Of a stretch of DNA of 64,000 bases, positions 48,488 to 60,834 are shown in pieces. Positions within the stretch are counted from its first letter, which is position 1, and each line of letters starts with the position of its first letter. A program made the position numbers and the translations under genes. The stretch comes from Liolophura sinensis (Eukaryota > Mollusca > Polyplacophora > Chitonida > Chitonidae). The stretch covers positions 4,659,501-4,723,500 of the forward strand of contig NC_088303.1 of assembly GCF_032854445.1 (NCBI RefSeq), given 5' to 3'. Under the pieces are notes generated by a model, which saw only the letters and a list, made by a program, of their open reading frames with translations, had not been told where the DNA came from and did not search any database.

Positions 48488-50192
48488 CTAGCAGTGACAT
48501 TCAATCACTGCTAGGAAGAGTGACGCCAGTAAGAAAGCTGGTGGAGGCAAAATGTGACAACTTAAATAAAAGCTATTGTCACAAAATGAGACAAAAACAT
48601 AAAATTACAATGGACCAAAGTATGATATATAACATGTGATAGAATTCTTGCGATCCTGCACAAGACAAATGCCGTGACCGTACTCTATTAACACCATCAT
48701 CATCGGAATGCATATCCGGAAGGTATGAGTTCTTGCTAGCACTTCTGGAACGCCTACGTAATACCCTCTGCGGATGATAAGAAGATGATTGTTTCGAAAC
48801 ACCAAACTGACTGCTATCTATAATCCAGTGTTTTCTTCTCTGCGACACCCACATATAATATGTTATAGGGCCATTTCGATGTAATTTCCTGCTCGCTGTG
48901 TCCCTCTGCATGGCATCTCCCTTTCTCCACCCACCCTTGGAGCTCACGCTTTACGCTTCCGATCAGGTCTTACATGCCTGGGTAATGAATTGCTTTGTGG
49001 GAGTTCTTCGTGGGCTGCGTATATTTCCATGGCCCTTGTTAATGTATGGCATTTCAACGACAGCTGCAGATCGCAGGAATTAAGCGAGTGCAGGGGGCAT
49101 TCCAAGTGTCATATAGTTCCTCATTGATCCCTCTTGTCGGTATATATGCTAACAAGGCGGCGCTAGTGTATTGTTTCAGTTAGAGAAACTCTCTGTATCC
49201 GACACGTATATAACCTTTAGGCTTATACGTGCCCGATTTTCGCGTCCCCTTAGCGGTGTGTGTATGCGTCTTGCATGCTCCACCGTATCCTATATGGCGG
49301 AACGTAAATATACGTTGTAAGCGTATGTGTAAATATAGCTTCGAACTGTATCTGCTTTTTGCCAACAAAGCTTTTTTTCTGCTGTCAAAGACTAAGCATG
49401 TGTTTGAGCCCGAGTAGACCATATAATTGCAGCCTTGCCTCTAGTCTGTACTTTAACGAGACTTTTCTAGGAGCTAGTCGACCTTCCATTGGCCTCCTTC
49501 AAGCTTTATGTCGCTATATCAACTTGAACGTTTTTATCTTGCCATTAGATTCCGTAAACGCACTCCTAATTAGATTTTCCGCCATCTTCACAATTCAAAA
49601 AAAACAGTGTCTGCCATTGTGGAGGAGCATGTATGTTATTGAAACATACAAACAATTAATTAATGTGTTTTTGGTTGAATTATGCACTGTGAAGAAAATC
49701 TGAGTGGCTCCATTTTGTCTCATTATTTTTGTGTGGATTGTTTAATATCCATGGTATTACCTAGTTAGATGTTGGTATCTTTATGTTCCCTTTTCGTCTT
49801 GTACTTTCTAGCCATCCTCTTTCTGTGGCCACTTCTGTTATACCCTGTAAGATAAGGATTTGTGTACCAGTTTTTTCATTGTCTATTCATCACCATTATC
49901 TCTTAATTGCCATCAGACAAAATGCCATGCCATCAGCATGGCGTCATATAACTGAAAATAATCCGGCATGACAGCAAAGTTATGTTCCATACATGCTAAC
50001 AAATAATCAGGTTTTTTCTCGTAATTATATCATTTGCATATCATACACACTTATCTCAGGCAAAAAATATGCCATTTTCTATATGTGTTAATCTTATCTG
50101 CCTTTATCACTCTACCTATGTGTGAGTGAAAGATGTTTAATGTTGATATTTAAACGTTATAGTCTTATATAGATGGCCACCGTCCTAGAAGT
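48488..50192. other. unannotated stretch
   Basis: No supported gene. Frames at 48579-48947 (minus) and 49359-49703 (plus) exceed 100 codons but show no recognisable domains. Confidence 0.45.
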
Positions 50193-50412
50193 TAAATATT
50201 TTGAGTACGGCGTAAACCCAACCAGATAAATAAAAAATGGGACTTGCTCGACGGGGGAACCATACTTTACCTCATTTCAAACCATAAGACCTTGACCAGT
50301 GACGTCACACATTCTGAGGCAACTCCCTCTGAGGTTCAAGGGTTCGTCCACATGTAAATGTGGATCAGTTATATTCGAGTGCGGCGTAAAAAGTCCAGTC
50401 CAGAAAACAAAT
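50193..50412 (+). repeat. two SINE 3' fragments
   Basis: TTTTGAGTACGGCGTAAACC with AGATAAATAAA (50200-50234), and TATATTCGAGTGCGGCGTAA (50370-50389), both match the main SINE 3' end. A B-box-like GAGGTTCAAGGGTTCG precedes the second (50331-50346), so it may be an old, internally deleted element. Confidence 0.6.
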
Positions 50413-50719
50413 AACATATTATATTCCAGACATCTATGAATTATCCCAATAGATGTATCAGTCTGTTTCCACATGCATTATAATCTCGCGTCACTAAAAC
50501 ATTGAGGTCTTCTTCAGATCTTTCCTTTGGAGCCAGGCGCAACGGTTTGTTTCGGATATTGCCAAAGAGTTGTTAGTGGTGTAATATTGGCCTTTATGGA
50601 TATAAATGAGTTCTGTTCCGAAAATGGCATACCCCTCTTGTACGTGTCATCATTTAGCTGTGCAGTGTTCATTTCTGGTGCTATACTGATTTTATTCCAG
50701 TCCACCCTCTTTATTTGAT

Positions 50720-50785
50720 ATACTTATTTATTTGTTTGTTTGTCACTTATCGCCGTGTTCAAGAAAAGTTTCATTCATCTACGTG
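50720..50785 (-). repeat. SINE 3' end fragment, degraded
   Basis: TACTTATTTATTTGTTTGTT, CGCCGTGTTCAAGAAAAGTT and TCAT resemble the reverse-oriented SINE tail. It sits just left of the 31-bp array. Confidence 0.5.
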
Positions 50786-50827
50786 CATGCGCAATCAGCC
50801 ACACGAGTGTCGTCGACTTATTGTTGT

Positions 50828-51052
50828 CCTGGCCTGACGAACAGTGAGACCGAAAGATCACCGTCTGACGGAACAGTTAGGGCGTGTAATCACCGCCTGA
50901 CGAACAGTTAGAGCGTGTGATCACCGCCTAACGAACAGTTTGAGCGTGTGATCACCGCCTGACGAAGAGTGAGAGCGGGGATCACCGCCTGAGGAACAGT
51001 AAGAGCGGGTGACCACCGCCTGACGAACAGTTAGAGCGGGTGATCACCGTCT
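50828..51052 (+). repeat. 31-bp minisatellite, left arm, about 7 copies
   Basis: Units of about 31 bp: GATCACCGCCTGACGAACAG then TTAGAGCGGGT, with diverged units at the left. The same unit occurs in reverse complement at 51301-51422. Confidence 0.93.
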
Positions 51053-51195
51053 TGCTCGTCATTTTTATTAGATGTATCTGATACCCATGCACAATTCCAT
51101 TAATGTAATTATTAACACAGGACAACAATATCCTTTCTGCGTTTCAGGTCGTCTTTTGTTTCAGCGCCTTATCACATGCCCGACAGCTTACAGCT

Positions 51196-51220
51196 TATAT
51201 ATATATATATATATAATATA

Positions 51221-51288
<68 letters not shown>
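51196..51288. repeat. (TA)n block
   Basis: About 93 bp of TA dinucleotides with a few AATA interruptions at 51211-51230. It lies between the two inverted 31-bp arrays and could extrude as a cruciform. Confidence 0.97.
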
Positions 51289-51292
<4 letters not shown>

Positions 51293-51300
51293 AGATACAT

Positions 51301-51422
51301 CCGCTCTAACTGTTCGTCAGGCGGTGATCTCCCGCTCTAACTGTTCGTCAGGCGGTGATCTCCCGCTCTAACTGTTCGTCAGGCGGTGATCTCCCGCTCT
51401 AACTGTTCGTCAGGTGGTGATG
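51301..51422 (-). repeat. 31-bp minisatellite, right arm, 4 copies, inverted
   Basis: CCGCTCTAACTGTTCGTCAG begins at 51301, 51332, 51363 and 51394 (exact 31-bp period). It is the reverse complement of the unit at 50828-51052. Copies here are nearly identical; a (TG)n run follows. Confidence 0.95.
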
Positions 51423-52553
51423 TGTGTGTGTATACCTACAAACTTCGGCTTATATTGGAATCATGCATGACGACCTAATAAGCCAAAGCATTGTCCATTA
51501 AATCTAGAGACCAATATAATGTCTCCACCGTCCTGTGACTGCATGAATACATGTAGCATGCTCACGGCACAGAGTTACCTGTCACAACCTTTTGATGCGG
51601 AGATTGAAGGGTTAATACATGTTGTTTTTTACGTCGCCTTGACAGTATCACCAAACGAGTGAAAAGTGACATTTTTATAGGATACCTACATTTGCAGCAT
51701 AAGTGCACGTTCAGAACTTTCAAATTGAATAAAAACTGATGGCCGTGGGTTCCCCATAATCCGTATATAGCAAAAGCTGTGAAAGATGTTTACCCACCTT
51801 CGCTGGAATTGAAGCAAACCACACACTCTCTAGATTGTGCGTCTTATCTGGACCTATATTTTTGTACAAAGACGAAAGCTGTTTCCCTCTCACAGACTTT
51901 ATGACAAAAAGGATAGTTTACGTTTTGACATTGTAAATTATCCTCACGTGGACAGCAATATACACCGAACGGTATGTGGCGTGTACATATCTCGCCTTGT
52001 CGCCTTATGTAACGATATCAATCAACGTCACAAGTTATTACTACAAAAAACTAGTGTGTCAAGGTTATTCTATTAAACGCCTTCACACTAAGTTTCTTAA
52101 GTTGTAGGATGAGTATAATTCTCTTGTAAATAAATTCTTTCTAGTTCCGCTTAACCCGGGGCTAGGGGATATATATCTTCATCGTGTTGAATTAGATTGC
52201 CTCTATGGATATATGAAAAGTTGCGATCAAAGCGCAGCTGAGATACATATATTATTATCGACAACTTATATACTAGCATAGTACACGGTTTGAATACTGA
52301 TTTATCTCATTCGCCTGGAACGTATTTTGCGCCTTTCCAACATCACTGAAAACGGGTGATTGCTTCTCTTTGCATGATTCCGTCCTATTTTCGTACTTTA
52401 TATACTTTCTTAGTTCTTTGGTAGATTGTATTAAGCGTCGTTTTGGGAATTGGCCTTGGGATTATTGACCTTGGGATTGTCGACCTGGCGATTATTGACC
52501 TTGGGATTATTGACCTGGAACGTTCACGTCTGTTTCGACGCATAGATATTAAA
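51423..52553. other. unannotated stretch
   Basis: No gene seen. A short degenerate repeat GACCTTGGGATTATT (about 17 bp, four copies) lies at 52449-52518. Confidence 0.5.
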
Positions 52554-52604
52554 AAGTGAAATAGTCTTGAGTATGGCGTAAAACACCAATCAAGTAAATA
52601 AATG
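52554..52604 (+). repeat. SINE 3' end fragment
   Basis: GTGAAATAGTCTTGAGTATG, then GCGTAAAACACCAATCAAGT AAATAAA. Intermediate between the main SINE tail and the tail at 10581-10627. Confidence 0.8.
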
Positions 52605-53430
52605 ATGAGTCTTACGGACTCATTCTTATAAAGCGTTGGTCTCGCGGTAACCAGTCATCCTCAGCATGACCAGTGGGGATATTTACCAGGTATCAGTCGT
52701 TGGTTTACATCACTAATTAACCCGCCTGCCGTCTTTGTATAGAGGTGACTAATTGGGTACGGCCGCCTTTAACACCAAGCAAGTAAACGAATATTCAGGT
52801 CCTCATACCCTTTTTTACTGTTAGTAAGTACCTGGAAAATTTTTTCAGGTTTCTGTAAGGCTTCTGTAAGCCTTACGCTATGACCTTCGTCCCGTGATTC
52901 GCCTCAGATTGCCGACATTCCGCGTACGTGGGTGAGGTCTCCATGACACCTTTCATGTCTACTAACCTCAGCATATGTATAGTAAAGTGCTTTATCAGCA
53001 GACTTGGTCGGTTTACATTGTCGATATGACGACATGTATGCACAAATAGAACTGTGGCCGTTGTGTTGCCTTTCACACGCCTTTCTTCCATGTGGATATA
53101 CCTGGGTTGTGCATTGCGAATTTACTATTAGTATAGTAAATGTAGCAAACCACGGCAAGGTCCATAAACTATTTAGTATTGTTAAAAATCAGTTAATTAG
53201 TGGACTACTGTTCGTGTTGTCAGTCTGTTGAATTTTTGATGCGATACTTATTGTTCATATATGCAAGTCGTTGATGTATAACTGAAAGCCGCAGCCACGT
53301 GCTTTGATATTCTTCCCGCAGCTTTAATACTAATGGCTGCATATATTGAACAAATCAGTAGAAATTTTGCGTAACGAGCAGGAACTTTGCTTAGAAAGGT
53401 GTTGATTTGTGGATTGATCGATTGATTGAC
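52605..53430. other. unannotated stretch
   Basis: No gene or repeat recognised; open frames on both strands at 52873-53231 lack features. Confidence 0.5.
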
Positions 53431-53480
53431 ATATTTGATTGGTGTTTTACGTCATACTCAGGATTATTTCACTTCTCATC
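53431..53480 (-). repeat. SINE 3' end fragment
   Basis: ATATTTGATTGGTGTTTTAC, then GTCATACTCAGGATTATTTC ACTT is the reverse-oriented tail of the main SINE, without its middle or head. Confidence 0.75.
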
Positions 53481-53574
53481 GTTCTGTTAATGTGTATGTA
53501 GAAAGAATGTATTTATACTGTTGATTTATTCATTCATTGAGAAGGATCACAATAAAGCTGTTTCTTAATTAAAG

Positions 53575-53900
53575 AAATACCTTGACCAATGAGGCCGCGT
53601 GTTCGAGCCCAGCTCTCGATGCTTCAGCCAAGGCTGTAAATCAGGAAGTTTGTCAGGTACTTGGCGAAGAGCGATGGTTTACTCCAGTCTCCTCCAAAAA
53701 TAAATATGACTCATAGGTTTCCCTCGGGCAGTCCCAGGTTTCCCCACGTGCTCTGGTTGCTAGGATTCCCCCGCGCTTCCACATGTTTTCCCGGGTTTCC
53801 CACAAAAGACATCTCTTACGAGGTTTGCTAGATTTCATTCCCAGGCTCTACTAGGTTTGCCCGTAGGTGGCTCTGCTGGTTTTTCCAGGGCATCAAACCC
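53575..53900 (+). repeat. possible SINE-like element of another type
   Basis: GAGGCCGCGTGTTCGAGCCC has a B-box-like GTTCGAGCCC, followed by TGGTTTACTCCAGTCTCCTC and a run of GGTTTCCC words (53720-53850). The layout resembles a tRNA-headed SINE body but no second copy is in this window, so it is tentative. Confidence 0.35.
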
Positions 53901-54660
53901 CAGCCTCCATCGTATACAAGATATTTAATGTATCATATTGGCTCCACGCTTCACATATTCCATTCCCACCTGTATAATACACAGAGTGATAGGCTAAAGG
54001 GGTCGTGTCCTTTCAGCTGCACCCCTTAACTATGTGTCAGTTATATACAGTTACCGTGTCAACCGGCCGATTTAAACGAACTGCAGTTTCCACAGGCACG
54101 GTGTAATGAATAAACAGCGTCACTAGGACCGTTATAGACAGCGGTCGTTCATGACAAGAGTGCGGATGTCCTCAGCAGGATCTGTCTACACTACACTGTT
54201 GACAAAGCCTACGCCGCTTCTCCTCTTCAATTTGTCTCGTCGATTATTTAATCCGATGATAAATAAAGATATCCTTGAAATCCGATGACTTCCCCTTTCC
54301 AGCCCTAGTCTTTTCTCTGAGCATATCCTCACTTTTCCCATACATCTCACCTCACCTCTCCCCTGCGAGTTCCACGAGAGTCTGCTTACCTTAATTCTTT
54401 CGTCATGCCGCATCCTCTTCATGCCGTGTGTATTCAAGGAGGCTTTACATTCACCTTATCCCGGCCACAGCTGACAGCTTGTTTGTACCTGACGTTATTG
54501 TACTGCAGATTTGTTCATTTTTTGCTATAATATGTGTAGTTTTGGAGCTTAAGTGACAATGTTTTACTGGTATGAAGGCGTCTATCGGAACGATTTATAG
54601 ACATCAGACATAACATGTGCTCAATTCCCATTCTAATTAGGCCCGGATCAAAGCGCCCTA
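53901..54660. other. unannotated stretch
   Basis: No supported gene. Confidence 0.5.
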
Positions 54661-54663
54661 TGA

Positions 54664-54735
54664 ATCTGCGTGAGGCGGATTCGAACCCCCACCCGCAATG
54701 ACCGAGTTGACAAGGGCTCAGGCCAGCCCCATTTC
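54664..54735 (-). repeat. tRNA-like SINE head fragment
   Basis: On minus, GTGGGGGTTCGAATCCGCCT is a good B box, with CAACTCGGTCATTGCGGG upstream. It lacks a full cloverleaf, so it is more likely a SINE head than a tRNA gene. Confidence 0.4.
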
Positions 54736-54849
54736 ATTTGGCGCACATGTACATTCATTCCTCATTGATCCATTCTATGATAATATCTGAGGTAATTCAC
54801 ATAGGAGATTTTCTGCCTAGCTTATTTCCGAACCTGAAAATTCTCTTGA

Positions 54850-54899
54850 CATTTTAATGCTGCACTCAATAATATTTCACTTAGACTGTGGCGATCAGG
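54850..54899 (-). repeat. SINE 3' fragment, degraded
   Basis: ATTTTAATGCTGCACTCAAT, AATATTTCACTTAGACTGTG GCGATCAGG resembles the reversed main SINE 3' region. Confidence 0.45.
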
Positions 54900-55448
54900 T
54901 TTATCGGTTATCAGACAGTATCGATGTGTGGCTGTCATGGTGACAGTTTTTTTCTCTCTACCGCTTAAAGCTATTTTGTCAATACAATAAAATGTGACGG
55001 CATTTTGGCAATGTGGTATGACATACAAATGTTGTAGTCCATTGAAAAACATCATACAAAGCTATATATTCTTGAATAGGCCTAGTAGTTTAATTCACTC
55101 GTTCATTCAGTCACTACTCGACTGGATTGTTCGGTCCATCAATTAAGCAACCAATTATAGCCCTTCCCACCTACTCTCAAGCTGTTCTCTGTGTGACGGT
55201 ATTTAATTTGACAGTTCTGTTGCGTCAGTATATGCTGTCTTTGAAAGACGCAGACAATTGGTTATGCTATCGACTGAGGCCAGCGAGTCCCCCATGCCTC
55301 GGATGTAGCATTGATATTGCATGTGACAAAGGTCTCCGTTTATTTCACAGGGCTAGGATCTTTCACAGCAGAGTTCGGATCGAAGCTGGCGATCAAAGAC
55401 TGGGCGAAATCTCCTTAAGCTACGCGCAACACTTTCAGCCGCAGAACG
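54900..55448. other. unannotated stretch
   Basis: Contains a 108-codon plus frame at 55127-55453 with no recognised domain. Nothing else supported. Confidence 0.45.
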
Positions 55449-55544
55449 TATAAATGGTAACATGGATTGACGGAGCGGACAAGACAAGATATTGGAAATC
55501 TATACATACTCGCCCAAAACCGAGGCAAGCTTTACGACTGGGGT
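55449..55544 (+). promoter_or_regulatory. candidate TATA box and first-exon donor
   Basis: TATAAAT at 55449-55455 is followed 88 bp later by the donor-like CTGG|GTAAGT (GT at 55543-55544) in locally CpG-richer DNA. Together they could be a promoter and short non-coding first exon of a gene to the right. Each signal alone is common by chance. Confidence 0.2.
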
Positions 55545-58048
55545 AAGTAGATACTTAAACCCACGGAATTGAATATTTCGGAGTGGTTCTTTCAAAATCT
55601 CCTCTCTGTCGTTTGGCCCCTGAGCCTGTGCTCGCCTTAAGGCGAGATTGCCCCGATCATTTAGGCTGTGAGCATGTTGTAAAGTAATTGCATCATAATG
55701 GATTCAGGGCTGTGGCACCATGACTATGGAACTACAACGGTGCTATACTGGAACCGTTCAGGCTACCAAGGACTTCCACCCACCAACTGTGAAAAAAAAG
55801 TTTTCTTTTTCCTTTTTAAACTTGGTACTAGGTTGCCAATGTAAGCATAAAATCCGGTGTTCGCATACCGCTCCTCAAAAATTAACGGTAAATTAACGAC
55901 CCAAATCTGTAATGGCAAGAGCCGAGTCTATAAACTAAACTAACAAGACCCAAATCTCGACGATAAAACCCATTTGTTTTAAAACCATTGAGCACTACAT
56001 TCTAAACAAAAGACATAACGATTCAGATCACACAAACCTTTGTTTTTACACCGTTAACTGCTGTTTTCTAAGCAAACTATAAACGTTTGAAGTAAAGCTG
56101 GATGAATGCCAAATAGATACAGTCACCAGTTTTCAGGGCTGTTTGGGTAGATAATCTCAGTCATGAACGCCAAATCAGATATCACTCAAATCGAGGCCAA
56201 CAATACAATCGAGGTCAAATTCAAATTGGCTGTGTCTTAGTCGCGTTGTATATTCAAGTGTTCACATCCACCATGCACATGCTGGAGTCAGTCAGTGATG
56301 TTTATCCGACCTCTAGCTATAGAGTTAAGAGGAATTAGCATATTAACGCTGTAACACTATTCAGGCGGGAAATGCACAGTTATCTGTTTTGAAGGGTCTC
56401 TCATAAGACAAAATGATAAATACATGCAACGTTTCATGGATTACTTCTGGAACGAATTTACCGGACACTAATATTTTCCTCGATTTGGTAGTTTTATTGT
56501 TTATGTTCACAGTGCATGGCTTGGTTTTGTATTGATGTGATATTTATTAATCATTCAGCTATTTAACTGGAAGCAAAGGCTTATCATTTGATCACAAGAA
56601 GGTCTGCCAAATGTGGCTGCATAGACATTGTTATTTCCGCAATAATATGGTCAGATGCCTTTCCAGTGATGGAGGGCAGATTGTCCAGCCCCCTGTCTCT
56701 GTATATAACCTTAAAATACAGAATCTGTAGTAAAACCACCCTTAACAGCGACGTCTGTGTTAGGCTTCATATAACCTGTGAGGTGCTGTACACTGGATGT
56801 TAAAGTGACGACCACAGCGTCACTTAGCTAGCAGTTATAGAGTGTTAAGTATCCGAAACGAGTAAACCTTAACATGAAGTGGTTATCTTATATCTTCAGT
56901 TTCCTATTTGTCCATACAAAGTTCTTTGACAATCATTGGGTGAAAATTTAGGCAGAAAAGAACATAAATTAGCTATCCATTTTTCAGTTCTGGACGAACA
57001 GGACCATTGTGTGTATGATCAGTTTTAACTTTTATACTTCGGCGTTCAACACCCTTTTGGTGGACAACAAACGTTAAACTCCCACATGAGAGAGGCTCTT
57101 GTTTGAGGTCTATGTAACAATATTCGGTGGCTGTGTCAGCTTTAATGTTTATACAGGATATGTAATGTAAACAACCTGACTCTTTGGATGCTTGCAAAAA
57201 GATTGATTTGCGTTATTTTATTGATTTATGTAATAACCAAGTGGCAACAAAATGACCCTTTGGCTACCCAAGTTATGTTATGGGATGTTAAACACATTAA
57301 CTTTGATCTTTGTTAGGGTAAAGAAGAAATTGCCGAGGTTGCCTTAAATTCGTAAACAGAGACAGGTGCAGGTCATATGTCCACAGTCACGTGACCGGCA
57401 GTGTTTATCCAAAATTACAGACCTGACCTAGATCCGCCCGTCTGTAATGTAGTACATACTGTAAGTAGCGCAGGCACATATGTTATGTGTCAGTCCGCTG
57501 CCAAGCGCTTATCGCACTATTTTGGGTAACTAAGGGGATTAAAAACAATGAGCAGCCATTTTCTAATGGAAATTCCCAGTAGCTTTAACTGACACCCAAT
57601 TTCTGTTAACCATTAAGATGAAAGCTTTGGCTTTTCCCTGTTGAGCGAGTTCGATGATTGGAGTAAGGACAGCACTTTCCGTTACACGCTGCCCACCGGC
57701 GTACATGTCTAAATGCTTTCAAACCCGCTTTCATTCAGATTCTAAAAACGTGTATTTTTTAATTAACTGATGAAAATTTTTACATGAATGTGGCTAGCAA
57801 GGTTTTCTTACTTAAAAAACTTTTAAGGTAAAAAAAAATCTTTTTTTGTCCAGCTAAGAAAGTTACATGTGTGAAACATACGGATATGTGCTTAAAATAG
57901 TTGAGTGCACGGCCTATATTTCAGCCTATATTTATCGGACCATTGATTTACATCCTTTTTCCCGGGTTATAAATTCATCGCTGTTTGAAACACACATCCT
58001 TCCATGTAAGCATAATCTCGATATGCTAAAATAAACACAAGTAAAAGC
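55545..58048. other. unannotated stretch
   Basis: About 2.5 kb of AT-rich unique sequence. No gene, RNA or clear repeat seen. Confidence 0.5.
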
Positions 58049-58745
58049 CTTAAGTGTCCTATTTCACCGGTTATCTCACTGTTCTCGCTACTTCACTGGT
58101 TATGACAGTGTCGTCGCTACTTCATTGGTTATCACAGTGTCGTCGCTACTTCACCGGTTATCACACTGTCGTCGCTACTTCACCGGTTATCACACTGTCG
58201 TCGCTAATTCACTGGTTATCTCACTGTCGTCGCTACTTCTTTGGTTATCTCACTGTCGTCGCTACTTCGCTGGTTATGACTAGTCGAATGCCAGTTAACA
58301 ACACACTGTCGGCGCTACTTCACGGATCGAATGCCAGTTAACATCACACTGTCGTCGCTACTTCACTGGTTATGAATAGTCGAATGCCAGTTGACAACAC
58401 ACTGTCGTCCCTACTTAACTGATTATGACTGGTCGAATGCCAGTTGACATCTCACTGTCGTCGCTACTTCACCGGTTATGAAAAGTCGAATGCCAGTTAA
58501 AAACACACTATCGTCGCTACTTCACTGATTATGACTGGTCGAATGCCAGTTAGCAACACGCTGTCGTGGTTATGACGGATCGAATGCCAGTTAACAACAC
58601 ACTGTCGTCGCTACTTCACTGGTTATGACGGATCGAATGCCAGTTAACAATTCACTGTCGTCGCTACTTCACCGAATCACAGTTTCACACCGTCGTCTCG
58701 TCTTCACTGGTGATGACTAACCATATGCCAGTTTTCACACTGCTA
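58049..58745. repeat. minisatellite, 29-bp units passing into about 53-bp units
   Basis: Left part: CACCGGTTAT at 58152 and 58181 gives a 29-bp period with CACTGTCGTCGCTACTTC. From about 58275 the unit gains GACTRGTCGAATGCCAGTTA and becomes about 53 bp. The longer unit seems to derive from the shorter by insertion of an extra segment. A 95-codon frame across the left part is incidental. Confidence 0.93.
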
Positions 58746-58897
58746 TGATTGACGACTGAGTGCCAATGCTCGCTCTGTCGTGTATGGATGCTCTATTTTC
58801 TGTGCTTCATTTTGCTCACGTTACTCTCCATAACTGTATAATTTTCTGTTACAATGCAATTGTCTTAGATGCGGCTTGTAGGGGATGCACATTGCAG

Positions 58898-58963
58898 ATT
58901 CAACAGAGAACATCTCACCAAATCCTCAACGAGTACGCTGATTTTAACAGCTTGTATACACAG
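58898..58963 (+). CDS. possible orphan 66-nt coding exon
   Basis: Acceptor-like ACATTGCAG at 58889-58897 and donor-like CACAG|GTGAGAA at 58959-58968 bound a 66-nt open segment encoding 22 residues (begins IQQRTSHQ, ends NSLYTQ). The translation looks protein-like but I recognise no family. The tract before the acceptor is only moderately pyrimidine-rich. Chance is a serious alternative. Confidence 0.15.
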
Positions 58964-59639
58964 GTGAGAATTGTTGCCGAGCGAATCTGTGAAAAGCTTG
59001 GATAGCCCTACATCTAACCTTGGGCACTAACATGTGGCAGTTTGTAATCACATCTGCACAACACACATCTCCATACATATTAATACAGAAATGATTCGCT
59101 GGAATTTATGATGTAAACCGACCGATGACCTTTGAAAAACGATATGGATTAGAGCGGAAGTTTAGGACTAACTTGGAAATGAACATGAAAGACCTCATGG
59201 CCTTTTCATTTCTTACCTAATGTAACACATTTGTTGAGATTACGTGCGGCAGGGCATATGTGCATCGGCGCTGTGGGTTACCAGCCCAAATGAAGTTTAG
59301 GGTAGTATGCCTACATTTTTCCAGATCAAAGCTCAAATATATTGTAGCCGGAATTGATCTCGTGACATGTTTGGTTGTTGTCTTAACCCCTGCCCTTTTT
59401 GTGCTCTTCCTGGAGGGAGAAACTCTGCATTTGTAAAATCGGATGAATTGTCTCTCTGAATACAGCTGATCTCGTTAGAGCAAAAGGAAAACAAATCGAA
59501 TAATTTAAAACTCAAATGTGATTGTTGATATATAAACTGGGTATTTACCTGACATAATCACTGTGTATCCGGCCAGCAAGTGCCCAAAAATTACTGTTGA
59601 TGATAATTTATATTCCTTGGTAAAATGAGAACAAACACC

Positions 59640-59960
59640 TTCTTTAGACTAGAAGACTGGCTACACGTATAACACTGTACTGGAGGATACGTGCTAACTA
59701 CTAGCTGTGATTATTTAGAGCTAATTGCCACCTAGATAGCCGCAGTTTGGTCACCATGACAACCAGAGGTACACATCTGTCACAGTGTCACGTAATGTCT
59801 AAGAAATGAGGAAGTGGCAGCCTTCCGGAAGGCCGTTCTAAGTTCGTTAATTAAAGTGAATACACAATTTACACGTCTAAAAGCCGACTGTTTATATGAT
59901 GTCAGCTTACATGACGCGTGGATCCTGATGTAATACGCCTGTGCAAACAGTCTGTGGTAT
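59640..59960. promoter_or_regulatory. candidate regulatory cluster
   Basis: GTCACCATGACAAC at 59750-59763 is close to an RFX-type X-box (two half-sites, one mismatch). CTTCCGGAAG at about 59821-59830 is a palindromic ETS-like site, and TAATTG and TTAATTAA homeodomain-like words flank them. Motif clustering in otherwise blank DNA suggests an enhancer, but this is inference. Confidence 0.25.
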
Positions 59961-60834
59961 CTACGGGGTTCACGCTTGTATAATTCCTCTTGGTAGCGCT
60001 ACCCGAGACGAACATAATTCGGACGTTCGATGGTCAAATCTCCATAATGCCTAAAAAGGCTGGACGGTATCATGTCATCCACAGTTTTCGTATGTAACTC
60101 AGAAGTGAAGCCTTATTGCCATGCGCCCCTCTTCTGATTACAGTGGAGTATGCTGCAGCAGTCGATTAAGAGACAACTAGCAGTCTTGTGCCCCTCTAAT
60201 TATCAAGTGCCCTGTGTTTATGTTTGGGCCTAATAACACTCTCTTACCTCCATAGCCATGACGGGAGAGGCACAACCCAGCAGCCTTGATGGTCTTTTGA
60301 GTTCCTGACAGTCCCTATCGATTGCCCATGTATGCATAAAAAAGGGCACTAATCAATGGCGGACCGTCGCCCGTCACCGCTTGTTACATATGCCGTATGT
60401 GCGTTACCATGGTTCTTGGTTGCCTCGTTGCTACATTGTATAACATGTTGCTGTGTTGAATAACTTGTTGCTAAGGTAAATATATGTCATTTCTTCCTCT
60501 AAGTACCTTGGTTCAGATGCACGTTGTTTGACGCAGGGCGTGCTGATCTGTTACCTACTGCACATATGATATATAGATTGAGTCCATGTATTCCGAGGAC
60601 CTGTACATGACTAGTGGGAAACGACCATCAAATAAACAAACTGGAATTCTGGCTTATTCGTCATTGGTGATGTATCATTTAGAAATTCCTCTGTCCGAAT
60701 CCGAATCCCCACCAAAATTTAATACAATGGCCAATAGCCCAAGGCCAGTCTGTGAACAACATTTTATCGAACTCAGACACTCCCATCAAAAGAGGAATAA
60801 CACAACCGACTTAACAATGTAACAACTAGACCTA
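59961..60834. other. unannotated stretch
   Basis: No supported gene. The 78-codon frame at 60586-60822 has no recognised feature. Confidence 0.5.

Noticed and set aside
55127-55453. 108-codon plus frame
   Set aside because: No recognisable domain, no splice context and no repeat-independent coding signal.
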